From a virus, in IMG/VR virus record IMGVR_UViG_3300005336_000038, positions 1 through 32,733 of that record: a stretch of 32,733 bases of DNA; one strand, written 5' to 3'. This document shows, piece after piece, positions 8,366 to 16,800 of this stretch; position 1 is the first letter of the stretch, and every line of letters begins with the position of its first letter. Made by a program: the position numbers and the translations under genes. The notes under the pieces are model-generated. The model ran no database searches. It saw nothing but the letters and a program-made list of their open reading frames with translations, and had not been told where the DNA came from.

Positions 8366-9169
8366 TTAAAACTTGCCAGGCGTTACAGGCGAGCCTTCGG
8401 CCTCGTCGAGGATGGCGACCGAGATCCCCTCGCGGGGGGCGGCCATCGCACGCTTTTTGGCGGCTGCGTAACGCTCCGGGGTGAAGTTGATGCGCGTCGC
8501 GAACTGGGCCTCTTCGGCGGTCAGTTCAACGTCGTCCTTGCCACGCGTTGACCGGCCACGCGAACCGCCCGCTACGATGGTAGACGGGCCGTCGTTCTCG
8601 TCGGCGGCGCGCTGGCGATTAACCCTCTCGGTCTCAAGGATCTCGTCGAAGTGATTGAGCTGGACTTCGCGTACAGCTTTGTCCCAGGCGTCGGGGTCGA
8701 TCTGCTGTTCTGCGGGGCGTACGGCCATAACCGCCTCAACCTCGCTGCCGTATTTGGCGAATACGTCGGCGTGGTCGGACTTGGCAGCGCGCTTGGCCTG
8801 GGTCTTGAGAGCCTTGAAAGCGGGGGTTTCGGTGACGTCCTGCTGGTTGGCAGACTGGATACCAGTCCAGGTTTCGTACATTACTTCAAGGGAACCAGCG
8901 TAGTCCCCTTCGGCGGCCATCTGGTTGGCCTTTTCGCGGGCTTCCTTGTACTTGGTCTTGAGTTCGTCGGCGCTGGGCTTGGCGGGCTTGGCCACGACCG
9001 GTGCAACCGGGGGCGCAGCTTTGCGCATAGCCTCAAGCGACTGGCGGAACTCGCTGACTAGGGAGGTTACCTGGTCCACGACCTGGGTCTGCTCCTGGGT
9101 GGAGGCAGACTGCGACCCCTCATCGCCACCCTCGTTGGGGTTGGCGTTGGGATCATTCGGCTTAGACAT
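8366..9169 (-). CDS. Putative capsid scaffolding protein
   Basis: 267 aa. I choose the ATG at 9169 because AAGGAG lies 7 nt upstream; a longer reading exists but has no such site. The N-terminus is Asn/Glu/Ser/Gln-rich and disordered. The rest is nearly all helix with a high content of Glu, Lys, Ala and Gln (SADELKTKYKEAREKANQMA), a typical scaffold composition, and it ends with a Pro/Gly tail. It lies immediately before the capsid gene, where phage scaffolds usually sit. Function from composition and position. Confidence 0.75.
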   Translation of the reverse strand: MSKPNDPNANPNEGGDEGSQSASTQEQTQVVDQVTSLVSEFRQSLEAMRKAAPPVAPVVAKPAKPSADELKTKYKEAREKANQMAAEGDYAGSLEVMYETWTGIQSANQQDVTETPAFKALKTQAKRAAKSDHADVFAKYGSEVEAVMAVRPAEQQIDPDAWDKAVREVQLNHFDEILETERVNRQRAADENDGPSTIVAGGSRGRSTRGKDDVELTAEEAQFATRINFTPERYAAAKKRAMAAPREGISVAILDEAEGSPVTPGKF

Positions 9170-9443
9170 CGCGATTCTCCTTGGATTTTCGCGCTTTTTC
9201 GGCAACCAGCTTGGCTTGCCGACACAACTCACCCAAAATCATTGTAGCACGCTTATAGGCTTTATATTCGCCCTGGGCGGCGTGCAGTTGTGGCGCGGGG
9301 GTTTGAGGGTTGAGGGCCAGCGCAAGTGCGGCGTCGGCCCATTGGTTGAACACGGTTTCAATAGCGTAGCCTAGTAGACTCTCGTTGGCGTCTTCGGCTT
9401 GGCGGCGAAGGTCACCCCATTGGGATGGTTCGAGGTTAAGCAT
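9162..9443 (-). CDS. Small helical protein upstream of scaffold
   Basis: 93 aa, ATG at 9443, overlapping the co-chaperonin end by 8 nt and the scaffold start by 8 nt. Predicted all-helical, rich in Ala, Glu, Gln and Leu; ends in a basic segment (KLVAEKARKSKENRDV). Tight coupling on both sides indicates a head-assembly role. No known domain seen. Confidence 0.65.
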   Translation of the reverse strand: MLNLEPSQWGDLRRQAEDANESLLGYAIETVFNQWADAALALALNPQTPAPQLHAAQGEYKAYKRATMILGELCRQAKLVAEKARKSKENRDV

Positions 9444-9846
9444 CGTTGGTGTTGTCGTCGTTGGTTAGTAGTGCGAGGATTTCGCCTTCACCAATGATCC
9501 AATAAGGGGTTTGGCGGTGGAGGTAGATAGGCTTACCACCATACTCGGGTATGATCGCTGCCATGCCGGGTTGGATGTCATCACTACACGCGGGTCCCAC
9601 ACTTAGGATCCACGACAATAGGCCGTATTCCTTTAGCGCGCGGATGGCAACGTCAGGTACCTCGATCCCACCAGCGGTGATGCGTGAGGAGTGGTAGGCG
9701 GCAATGGTAGGGCGGGTAACAAGTAAGCGCGCACCGGCGGGGCGCAGGTGGCTAAACACCTCAACCTCGGCGGCACGCACCTCGGCGTCGTCAATACCAG
9801 TAGCTTTGAGGATGTCGTCGAGGGCGGCTAGGGTGACGGCGCGCAT
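9436..9846 (-). CDS. GroES-like co-chaperonin (Cpn10 fold)
   Basis: 136 aa; ATG at 9846 overlaps the portal stop (TAATG). After a 35-residue extension come GroES features in order: RPAGARLLVTRP (first strand), a mobile-loop-like segment with SSRITAGGIEVP, then LLSWILSVGPA, IQPGMAAIIPEYGGKPI and a C-terminal WIIGEGEILALL matching the GroES 'E.dIla' end. Phage co-chaperonins such as T4 gp31 replace host GroES on GroEL to fold capsid protein. Sitting between portal and scaffold genes, this one probably assists capsid or portal folding. The mobile loop is longer than in bacterial GroES. Confidence 0.78.
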   Translation of the reverse strand: MRAVTLAALDDILKATGIDDAEVRAAEVEVFSHLRPAGARLLVTRPTIAAYHSSRITAGGIEVPDVAIRALKEYGLLSWILSVGPACSDDIQPGMAAIIPEYGGKPIYLHRQTPYWIIGEGEILALLTNDDNTNDA

Positions 9847-11756
9847 TACACAACCCCTGCGCCAAGGTCACCGATGGCGGATGTGGCGGCGTCGGGGGCG
9901 GGTTCCTCGGCACCGCTACCAGCCCCACCGGCGTCGATCATCTTGGACAACTCACCTACGCGGATCATCAACTCTTCGGGATTGGGGATGGATTCAACGG
10001 TGTTGAGCAGGGCCTCGATACCACGTTCCATGCGCTCGATAAGTACGAGCATGGGTTTGCGTGCGCCGGGAGGTAGCATGGGGTCGTTCAACTGGACAAT
10101 GTACTGTGCCATCCGGTCGTAGAAGGGGAACAGCGCTTGGTTGATGACCAACATCTCCTGTTTACGCGTCTGTTCACTAATCGCCGCGTCCTGGGCGTTG
10201 ATGCGAATTTGGTAGGCGTCACGCACATTATCACTAGATAGGGTGAACACAGCCTCCATAACGTCGTCAACCTCCTCGGGTGACAGGGCGGCGCGCATGG
10301 CGGCGAGAGGGATGCGTTGGCGATACAATTCAAGGGTCAAGTAGCAGCCTTCGTTGATGATGTTGGCGAGGCTGGTAAGGGCGGCCTTGATGATCATACG
10401 TCCTTCGCGCATCGAGGCCATACCTACAGCGGCGGTGACGCGCTTACCCGATTCCACATTCCCGACGCGTGATTCGTCCATACCCAATAGACGAGTAACG
10501 TACAGTCGTGTGTGTTCCTCGATCTGGATGGCGGCGAGGGCGGCATCGACCGCGCCCATGGGCACCGCCACAACGTCTTCCTTGGGGTTCTCGGTGACGA
10601 TTACCTCGCCAGGGAGGATGTCGGTTTCGCCACCAAACTCGTCCTCGGCGCGGGTCCCGGCCTTGAGGACGATAATGTGGGCGGTGCCTCGCTTACCAGC
10701 CTCGATGGCGATGTTGTGAATTGCGTCGGCCTCGTCCTGGGGGCCTTCCAGCTTGGCGCACACACCTTGGCCGTTAAGGTCGGTAAGGTCATCGCCAAAA
10801 TCGAACCGCCCTACAAGGATGGGTCGTCGCCCGTTGGGGATGGGATTCCAGTTGATACGCAAGCATTGCGCGGCCTTGGGGTGCCAATCGACAATCAGTG
10901 ACTCCATGATCCCATCGTTGTCAATGTCCCAGTCGAGGTAGATTTCGTCGATGTCATGTGGCCTCAACAACTCGGGTGAGTAGTCCATCGCGCCATTACC
11001 TGTGCGGTAGGCGTTCTTGACCTTTTTGACGGCCTCCTCGTTGTAATGACCCATGCGACCAAACGCCTCGATCTCGGCCCACATGCGTTCAATCTGGTGG
11101 CCCACAAAAGGCATGCGTTGGGTATCCGTGCCATACCCACGAACCCAAATAAGGTCCAATAGCGACACGAACTCCCACCGCACACCGCCGGGGATGATAG
11201 TTGGTGAGGGTGCGCCTTCGCCAACGGCAATCTTGCGCACGGTGTCGCGTACGGGGATGATCTTGTAGGCGGATGCGCCAAAGTCAGTTGCCTCGGCCGA
11301 CAATTGCTCAATAACCTCACGACCATTCAAAGCGCGTGGGTTGAGGATTTGCGCTGACAGGAAACGCGCGATGGAGTTGGCACGCGTTTGTGACGACCGG
11401 GCTTGCTCAGGTACGCTACGACCAGGCGTGGGTTGGACAGTGAGCATTGGAGAGCTTTCGAGGATGGACTCGGTAAGACGCGCACGCACAGCCGTACGAG
11501 CCCACGTGGTTAGTGGTACTGAAAGGTTGGAGGCGGTAGAGCGTATGATCCCCGACGCACGTTCGCCGCGGATGGTTTTGCGCCACTTCTCTACGCGGGG
11601 TAGGATGGCATCGCGGTGGCGTTTGGCGTCGGCGACGGCGGTGGTGAGGTAGGCAACGAGTTCACGTAAAGTGTCCTCAGCAACCTCAACCTGTGGGGCA
11701 ACGCGCAGCCCCGCCTTTAGTGCGCGATCAATGGGGGTTAGCTTTTTGCGGGGCAT
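9846..11756 (-). CDS. Portal protein
   Basis: 636 aa, ATG at 11756 with GAGGA 8 nt upstream. Size and order (after TerL, before scaffold and capsid) are those of a portal. Recognisable segments include the clip/stem region DEIYLDWDIDNDGIMESL, the wing segment PILVGRFDFGDDL with LEGPQDEADAIHN, and the long crown helices near TRLLGMDESRVGNVESG. The overall pattern is that of the P22-like/large portal family. The C-terminus is Gly/Ala-rich and acidic. It forms the 12-mer DNA entry channel and docks the terminase. Confidence 0.85.
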   Translation of the reverse strand: MPRKKLTPIDRALKAGLRVAPQVEVAEDTLRELVAYLTTAVADAKRHRDAILPRVEKWRKTIRGERASGIIRSTASNLSVPLTTWARTAVRARLTESILESSPMLTVQPTPGRSVPEQARSSQTRANSIARFLSAQILNPRALNGREVIEQLSAEATDFGASAYKIIPVRDTVRKIAVGEGAPSPTIIPGGVRWEFVSLLDLIWVRGYGTDTQRMPFVGHQIERMWAEIEAFGRMGHYNEEAVKKVKNAYRTGNGAMDYSPELLRPHDIDEIYLDWDIDNDGIMESLIVDWHPKAAQCLRINWNPIPNGRRPILVGRFDFGDDLTDLNGQGVCAKLEGPQDEADAIHNIAIEAGKRGTAHIIVLKAGTRAEDEFGGETDILPGEVIVTENPKEDVVAVPMGAVDAALAAIQIEEHTRLYVTRLLGMDESRVGNVESGKRVTAAVGMASMREGRMIIKAALTSLANIINEGCYLTLELYRQRIPLAAMRAALSPEEVDDVMEAVFTLSSDNVRDAYQIRINAQDAAISEQTRKQEMLVINQALFPFYDRMAQYIVQLNDPMLPPGARKPMLVLIERMERGIEALLNTVESIPNPEELMIRVGELSKMIDAGGAGSGAEEPAPDAATSAIGDLGAGVV

Positions 11757-11776
11757 GGCGAAGGTCCTCTAGGGGA

Positions 11777-13582
11777 TTAGAGCGGCACACCGGTGCGCGT
11801 CGATGCGGCGATGCGCCGTGCGCGTTTACGTGCGCGGGCGCGCGCAAGCCGGTCGGTGTTGGTGGTGGAGGCGATGTTGAGGAAAATCTCCTCGGCTTGA
11901 ACCTCGGTATCAAGACAGTCCATCGTACCGGTGGGGAAGTGGCGCACCTCCCACTTGGGCAGTTGTAGCCCCTCGCGGAGGTACAACTTACCTTGGCCCA
12001 ACCGGTTACCAAAGCGACGACGAATACGATCTTCCTTGGCAATGCCCATGGCGGGTACGATCATCTCGGGTTCAGGGATGCGGTCCTTGCGGGTTTGGGC
12101 GTAGTGCGCCAATGCCCGTCCAAAGTACGCCTGTAGCGCCACCTTCTCAATAAGGATGCGTGGTGTGCGCCCGGTCATTTGCTTGGTCTTTTTGTACAGC
12201 TCGTACGCCGCTACAATCGCTTCGTCGGGGCCGAAGTGGTCGGCCACGCAGTCGAGCCAAAACACCCGGTCGGTGGGGGCGTCAAACTCGAACCACGAGA
12301 TAGCGGTGCGGGCGTTTTTGACGTCCTTACTCGATGCGGGGTCGATGCTAATAATGGAGTTGCTCAGGTGGGCTAGTGCGATGGCCTCTTGGCGGTCAGG
12401 CAGTAGTGTGCCGTCGGGGCTATAATGAGGTACAACAATGGCCCATTGGCGTTTGGTTGTACTGTCGCCCAACGTGACAGGTACTACAGCGGTGTTGCAA
12501 TACCTAAACTTGGACGCGTCAAGCTCAGCTTCGGCGGTGGGGTCGTTACGGAACTGCGCCGCAAACAACTCGGGGCCGACGTCACGCTCGACACGTTCCA
12601 GGGCCTCGACGGTGGGGTAGCGTCCCACCCACAACGGTATGTCACTATCAGCACAAGCGCGCTCAGTTGAATCGTCCCAACGACCACAGTTACCAGGCCC
12701 GTGGACAACGCAACGGTAACATGAGCGATGCCAAATATCCCAATCGGGCATCTCGTTGTGGATCATCGAGTTTACGTCATCGAGCGCCCATCGGTTGCCC
12801 ACGACAATGATGAACCCACCGTTGGGGTTGCGGTAGTCGCGGTTCTCCAAAAGGAACCCCACGGTTTTGGCCCACGCTTTGCGACGCTCCAACTCGGCGG
12901 CGGACTTGTATGATGTCTCACCAACAAGGTCGTCGATGATCAAGCCTTCGGCGCGGCCGCCTTGGACCTTCGAGTCTAGCCCCACCGCCGTTAGAAATGG
13001 ATCGGCGAGGGAACGATTAACGCGACTATTGAGGGTATATCCCTCGCGCGACCACTCGCCATATGGCAGGCGGTTGTAGTTGTCCCACAACAGCTCAGGG
13101 AAGGCCCAGCGCATGACGATGTTGGTTTCCCAGTCGGTCTTGGTAGAGCCTACGAAGTCGGCGGCGCGCGCCTTTGAATCGCTCCCAATAACATAACGAC
13201 CATCAGCGCCTCGCATGTGAGGATGCTTCTCAAGAAACTGCAATGCGCGTCCAACTTCACTAGGATGATCGTACCTTTCGTCAGGACGTTGTATAGCACA
13301 CCACCCTGGAATAGACCGGGTGGACCGGGTAGACTTAATGCATCCACGGGACTCCTCGAACAACCCACGCTTGGTCACCACGACAACGTTTTGCAACCAG
13401 TCGCACGATGCCTTGAACGTCTCAACATCCATGAGGTTTTCAGGCTCGTTCCAACACACCGCTACCTTGGTCCACACATACAACGACCGCCTAAACGCCG
13501 CCCGCACCAACGCACGTACGTCATTATCGTCGCTTTCCATGGCCTGGCGAATGGCGGCGGGGGTTAAAAAGTCTAGGCTCAT
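11777..13582 (-). CDS. Terminase large subunit (ATPase and nuclease)
   Basis: 601 aa, ATG at 13582 within an ATGA overlap. ATPase: P-loop position at R79-G-C-I-K83-S-T, Walker B LIIDD at 214-218, and motif III VVGNRW near 260-265. The segment FAAQFRNDPTAE at 340-351 is typical of TerL. Nuclease (RNase H fold): ISIDPASS with D414 and later ILIEKVALQ. A Cys cluster (CYRC at 288-291, C299) may bind zinc. The P-loop lacks the usual Gly before Lys (Ile82 instead), which is unusual. It pumps DNA through the portal and cuts concatemers. Confidence 0.88.
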   Translation of the reverse strand: MSLDFLTPAAIRQAMESDDNDVRALVRAAFRRSLYVWTKVAVCWNEPENLMDVETFKASCDWLQNVVVVTKRGLFEESRGCIKSTRSTRSIPGWCAIQRPDERYDHPSEVGRALQFLEKHPHMRGADGRYVIGSDSKARAADFVGSTKTDWETNIVMRWAFPELLWDNYNRLPYGEWSREGYTLNSRVNRSLADPFLTAVGLDSKVQGGRAEGLIIDDLVGETSYKSAAELERRKAWAKTVGFLLENRDYRNPNGGFIIVVGNRWALDDVNSMIHNEMPDWDIWHRSCYRCVVHGPGNCGRWDDSTERACADSDIPLWVGRYPTVEALERVERDVGPELFAAQFRNDPTAEAELDASKFRYCNTAVVPVTLGDSTTKRQWAIVVPHYSPDGTLLPDRQEAIALAHLSNSIISIDPASSKDVKNARTAISWFEFDAPTDRVFWLDCVADHFGPDEAIVAAYELYKKTKQMTGRTPRILIEKVALQAYFGRALAHYAQTRKDRIPEPEMIVPAMGIAKEDRIRRRFGNRLGQGKLYLREGLQLPKWEVRHFPTGTMDCLDTEVQAEEIFLNIASTTNTDRLARARARKRARRIAASTRTGVPL

Positions 13583-13836
13583 GGGGCTACGTCACTATGG
13601 TATAGGTTTACCAGTTGGCGCACGCGCTCATGGAGTTGGTCCTCGCGGTCGCGGTCACGAAAGTACGCCTGTAGCATCTCAAGGGTGATCCCTTGAGCCA
13701 CACACGCCGCGTGGAGTTTACGGATGGCGGTGTCGTAGGTGGCCTTGACGTCCTTGATGGGCATGTCCATGCGACGCCCAATCTCGGCCCACGTCATTAG
13801 GTCGGTGTTGTCAGGCGTCTTGCGTGGGCGGGCCAT
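13579..13836 (-). CDS. Small HTH (sigma-region-4-like) protein
   Basis: 85 aa. ATG at 13836 has GAGGA 5 nt upstream; a GTG one codon earlier is too close to it. The segment MTWAEIGRRMDMPIKDV followed by TYDTAIRKLHAAC looks like a helix-turn-helix of the sigma-region-4 or small-terminase type. The gene overlaps TerS by 26 nt and TerL by 4 nt. It may be a packaging co-factor or late transcription regulator. Confidence 0.65.
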   Translation of the reverse strand: MARPRKTPDNTDLMTWAEIGRRMDMPIKDVKATYDTAIRKLHAACVAQGITLEMLQAYFRDRDREDQLHERVRQLVNLYHSDVAP

Positions 13837-14539
13837 CACGGTCCTCGTCGGTGTGGTCTACGTCAATGATGTCAGACAGGTCGAGCCCCGACTCGGCGAT
13901 GGTTTCGTGGAACAAACGCTTACCGTCACCGGTAAGGGTTAGAGATACGTTAACCGCGGTGGCCCCACCTTGGCTACCGGGCACATTGGATAGGTCGATC
14001 TTCGCACGGTCGATTAGACCAAAGGCCACATCGGCGGCAACCTTCATCTCGGTCGCACGGGCGCGGCCATCCTTGATACGTCCTTGTACTTCATCGACGA
14101 TCTCTTGCAACACCGTTTGCATACGTACAGCCTGGGCACGGGCACGCAAGAGTGGTGCCACCTTTTCGTCCTTGATCAACTTATCAAGGTCGGCCATCAT
14201 CTCGTCGTGGACCTGGCGGTAGATACGTAAAAACTCAGGACGTTTTAGCCACCGGCGAATCTGCCGGTCGGACATGCCGTAGTCGATGGCGATCTCGGCG
14301 GTCGATTGCTGTAGTATCAACCGGCGGGCGATGTCGTGAAACTTGGCATAGTCGATGGGTAGGAGCTGCCCGGCCTTGCCAAACCCCTCGCCCCCCGGGG
14401 TGGGCATGCTTTCCGACGTGGCCGGGACGGAAACGGGCGAGCCGTGCGTCGTCCCAGCCACTTCTGTGGGGGCGGGCGGGAGGAGAGAGGTAGACGAAAC
14501 GTCCTTGGCGGCATCCTTTATGTGGCGAATCTTGAGCAT
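13811..14539 (-). CDS. Putative terminase small subunit
   Basis: 242 aa using the ATG at 14539; longer readings extend through the promoter. The N-terminus is Pro/Thr/Ser-rich and disordered. An HTH follows (STAEIAIDYGMSDRQIRRWL), then long helices suited to ring assembly (LIKDEKVAPLLRARAQAVRM). The C-terminus (SGLDLSDIIDVDHTDEDRD) is acidic. HTH plus oligomerisation helices immediately upstream of TerL is the standard TerS layout. There is no clear Shine-Dalgarno site; the start lies about 11 nt after a perfect -10 box, so translation may be near-leaderless. Confidence 0.75.
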   Translation of the reverse strand: MLKIRHIKDAAKDVSSTSLLPPAPTEVAGTTHGSPVSVPATSESMPTPGGEGFGKAGQLLPIDYAKFHDIARRLILQQSTAEIAIDYGMSDRQIRRWLKRPEFLRIYRQVHDEMMADLDKLIKDEKVAPLLRARAQAVRMQTVLQEIVDEVQGRIKDGRARATEMKVAADVAFGLIDRAKIDLSNVPGSQGGATAVNVSLTLTGDGKRLFHETIAESGLDLSDIIDVDHTDEDRDGPPTQDA

Positions 14540-14549
14540 TACGATGATT

Positions 14550-14578
14550 ATTATAGCACATATAATGTCGTAACGCAA
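14550..14578 (-). promoter_or_regulatory. Candidate promoter of the late (head) operon
   Basis: Minus strand: TTGCGT (14578-14573), 17-nt spacer, perfect TATAAT (14555-14550). The TerS ATG follows 10 nt after the -10 box, giving a leader of only a few bases. The -35 match is weak (TTG only), which suits an activator-dependent late promoter; three repeat sites overlap and flank it. Confidence 0.6.
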
Positions 14579-14642
14579 CCCCCGGGTACCTAAAAGTTGT
14601 CGTAACGACCCTTCGTGGGTACCCCAAGTGGTCATAACGACC
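14567..14642 (-). repeat. Three operator-like repeats at 32-bp spacing upstream of TerS
   Basis: GTCGTAACG (14567-14575), GTCGTAACGACC (14599-14610) and GTCATAACGACC (14631-14642) start exactly 32 bp apart. The middle copy contains the perfect 11-bp palindrome GTCGT-A-ACGAC. The first copy overlaps the -35 box. Thirty-two bp is close to three helical turns, so bound proteins would line up on one DNA face. Likely sites for an activator or repressor of late transcription. Confidence 0.6.
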
Positions 14643-14842
14643 GTTGTGGGGGGCGAAAAGTCGCCGGTATGCGAATATTTTTACAACATCGGGGTTTATT
14701 ACGCATCCCTTAAGGGGGGTTTTACGCGCGCGCGTGGGGTCCCCCCGGGGGTCGATTGCCTATGTGGAACGTGCGACGTCGCATAGGTGGGCAGGCGCCT
14801 GGTGCGTAGGCGTAAGTGCGACGAAATTAGTTATTGACGGGC
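14643..14842. other. Non-coding gap with short GC palindromes
   Basis: Between the operator repeats and the terminator I see no credible gene. It holds short palindromes (CCTTAAGG, ACGCGCGCGCGT) and a CCCCCCGGGGG stretch near 14740-14751. These could be structural or protein-binding but nothing identifies them. Confidence 0.4.
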
Positions 14843-14876
14843 AAAAAAAGACCCTACGCGTGGGTAGCGTAGGGTC
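14843..14876 (-). terminator. Rho-independent terminator
   Basis: Perfect 10-bp stem GACCCTACGC/GCGTAGGGTC (14850-14859 with 14867-14876), 7-nt loop, followed on the minus strand by seven T (14849-14843). It ends the transcription unit of the 146-aa gene and isolates the late promoter from upstream minus-strand transcription. Confidence 0.88.
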
Positions 14877-14919
14877 GGGTTAGACAGTTGCGGACGCGCG
14901 TTGCGTCGCGTGGCTTGGC

Positions 14920-15360
14920 TTACTTGACGCTCTTGGCTTTGGCTTCGCGGATCGCGCTCTGGACCTTGGCAGTGATGCGACCGACTGCCTTGAGTACTTC
15001 GCTGTCGAGCATCGGAACGCGCTCGGACTGCATGTACTCGTCCTTGACAGCGCGCCGAGGATCGCCGGGGCCCTTGCGAATGCTAACCCCGATCCAAAGC
15101 GGGAGATCGCTTCCAGCGGCGCGCTCGAACGGTGCGACACCACCATTGGACGGCGCTTCCGCGTCAACGTGGCGGACATAAGGCGCGACTTCGACGAATC
15201 CAGCGCGACCGTGGAGCGAGATGGGTTCCCAGTAGAAACCGGGGATCGCTTCCTTTGGCGGACGGGCGTTTTTGCGTCCGGTCGTTGTCGAGCCCGTAGG
15301 CTCGGCGATGTTCATTCGGAACCCGTCGAGATCGGCTTTCGGGGTCGTCTGCTTTGCCAT
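14920..15360 (-). CDS. Hypothetical protein (146 aa) before terminator
   Basis: I use the ATG at 15360, which has AAGGG 8 nt upstream; a reading 50 codons longer begins in Arg-rich non-coding-like sequence. The N-terminus is basic and polar. A middle segment (PGFYWEPISLHGRAGFVEV) is beta-like and the last 40 residues form a charged helix (LKAVGRITAKVQSAIREAK). Last gene of its unit, 44 nt before a strong terminator, suggesting good expression. No family recognised. Confidence 0.7.
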   Translation of the reverse strand: MAKQTTPKADLDGFRMNIAEPTGSTTTGRKNARPPKEAIPGFYWEPISLHGRAGFVEVAPYVRHVDAEAPSNGGVAPFERAAGSDLPLWIGVSIRKGPGDPRRAVKDEYMQSERVPMLDSEVLKAVGRITAKVQSAIREAKAKSVK

Positions 15361-15464
15361 TTTCGTGCCCTTTCGTGCCCCATTGGGGCGTTGTGTTGCG
15401 ACGTTGTGCCGCACTACGAACGATACCTTGAAATCGACCATTCGGCCATGGTTGCAACGTGGTT

Positions 15465-15938
15465 TTACACGTCTTTTACATTGACGTTTTTGGCGATTCG
15501 ATGTGCCCACGTTCGACGGTGCGCAGTTGCATAGGTGCGCCGATTACGTGGTATTCCATAGTGGCCACGTAGACAGCGTCTATATGCGTAGTCTACTTCG
15601 TAGGCGTTGGGCGGGAGGTTGCGAGCGTAGTTCAAGGCTACCAAGCGCGCTTCGCTTTGTGTTGGCCCGCTGTGGGGTAGGCCACAATCATCGCACCACG
15701 GGATAGAACCAGGGTAGCGGGTAAATAGTTCCACCATCAAGGTCTCACGCGAAGCGAATGCGCGCCACCAACACGTAGGGTGGGTTATGTAGTTGATCAA
15801 ATGAATGGTTGCGGCGTTGGGAAGGTCCCATTCACGTAGCCAATCGAGGCGTTTGCGCGCCACGTGATCCACGATGGATAAGGCCACTAAAGCGAGGGTA
15901 AGGACGATGACAACGAGGATAACGAGGTCGGTTAGCAC
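15465..15938 (-). CDS. Membrane-anchored protein of unknown function
   Basis: 157 aa, GTG at 15938 with AGGGGA 7 nt upstream. Residues 2-25 form a transmembrane segment (TDLVILVVIVLTLALVALS). The rest is a soluble domain rich in Trp, Arg, Tyr and Cys, including CDDC-like WCDDCGLP, which may bind metal. The N-terminal anchor without a cleavage site suggests an inner-membrane protein. A role in superinfection exclusion or lysis control is possible but not shown. Confidence 0.65.
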   Translation of the reverse strand: MLTDLVILVVIVLTLALVALSIVDHVARKRLDWLREWDLPNAATIHLINYITHPTCWWRAFASRETLMVELFTRYPGSIPWCDDCGLPHSGPTQSEARLVALNYARNLPPNAYEVDYAYRRCLRGHYGIPRNRRTYATAHRRTWAHRIAKNVNVKDV

Positions 15939-15969
15939 GATGATTTCCCCTTGTTTAATGTGTTGCGTT

Positions 15970-15985
15970 ACGGTACGTTTACCGT
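15970..15985. repeat. 16-bp inverted repeat
   Basis: ACGGTA-CGTT-TACCGT, perfect 6-bp arms, in the gap between the 59-aa zinc protein and the membrane-anchored protein. Could be an operator or a small mRNA hairpin. Confidence 0.35.
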
Positions 15986-15989
15986 GTGG

Positions 15990-16169
15990 TTACTCGAACA
16001 ACCCCGAGTTGATTGCATCGGCAGCGCATAGGGCACACAACGCAACGTGAACGCCCATGTCAGGGCGCGTTAACACACATTCTTGCACGTTGGTGCATTC
16101 GTTACCGTGGGCGACGGGGCATTGTGGGTCGTGGCATTCACACGTGGGGTGAATGGTGATTAGTGGCAT
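15990..16169 (-). CDS. Small Cys/His-rich, probably zinc-binding protein (59 aa)
   Basis: Start chosen at ATG 16169, with AAGGAG 6 nt upstream and an ATGA overlap with the preceding gene. In 59 residues it has eight Cys and several His: HPTCECHDPQCPVAHGNEC, then C..., and CALCAAD near the end. This spacing suggests two metal sites. No named family. It may be an adaptor or anti-host protein. Confidence 0.7.
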   Translation of the reverse strand: MPLITIHPTCECHDPQCPVAHGNECTNVQECVLTRPDMGVHVALCALCAADAINSGLFE

Positions 16170-16567
16170 CACAACTCCTTCACCGCCCCAGTGGCGTTGT
16201 CGATGTACGTGGCGCGGACCGCCATACAGCGCGCCAATGATACGGCGGCGTTGACTACCGCGGGACCTTTGACAGGACGCAAACGCGCTTCCACAGCTTG
16301 GAATGCGAAGCCCAACAGGGCGTCTTGGTAGAATTGGCGAGCGCGGTCGATGGGCATGTAGCGCGGGGAGATGCGTTCCCAACGTCGTGACCCGCGTGCG
16401 CGAATGAAAAGGCTGTACATTTTAGCCTTGCGCACAACCGGTGTGGTGGTGGGGTTGGCGTTGCGAATCACGACGAATTCGCTTTCGCCACACATAGGGC
16501 ACACATCACCAGTGGTACGGTCGTGGTGGCATTGCGCACAACGCAACACTGTGGTGGTGGTGGTCAT
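16169..16567 (-). CDS. Zinc-ribbon protein of unknown function
   Basis: 132 aa, ATG at 16567, in ATGA overlap with the 78-aa gene. The N-terminus carries a zinc ribbon (CAQCHHDRTTGDVCPMCG), followed by a basic, globular region (FIRARGSRRWERISPRY) and a C-terminal Ala/Val-rich part. The ribbon suggests nucleic-acid or protein binding. Role unknown. Confidence 0.65.
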   Translation of the reverse strand: MTTTTTVLRCAQCHHDRTTGDVCPMCGESEFVVIRNANPTTTPVVRKAKMYSLFIRARGSRRWERISPRYMPIDRARQFYQDALLGFAFQAVEARLRPVKGPAVVNAAVSLARCMAVRATYIDNATGAVKEL

Positions 16568-16800
16568 GACGCCATCCCCGATACCGGGTTGTAATCGCGG
16601 TCACGACGAGGCCACAGCGCTTTGTTGCGGCCAGGATAGGGGTGGTTGTAGTAGTCGCGCGCTTTGCGTCGAGCGCGGTTGGTGAGGTTGCGCACGGTGG
16701 CGAAGCCTCGGTTTTCGTGGTACTGGCGAATATCCAACAGCGTTGGATTTGCCGATAGCGACGTCAACAGTCGTGGACCCTTTTTCGTCTTTCCGCCCAT
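16564..16800 (-). CDS. Small basic protein, first gene of its unit
   Basis: 78 aa from the ATG at 16800, which has AAGGGG 8 nt upstream; an in-frame ATG at 16806 is too close to that site. Rich in Arg, Lys, Asn and Tyr (LTNRARRKARDYYNHPYPG). Probably nucleic-acid-binding. It follows a candidate promoter by about 60 nt, so it leads the unit running to the terminator at 14843. Confidence 0.6.
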   Translation of the reverse strand: MGGKTKKGPRLLTSLSANPTLLDIRQYHENRGFATVRNLTNRARRKARDYYNHPYPGRNKALWPRRDRDYNPVSGMAS

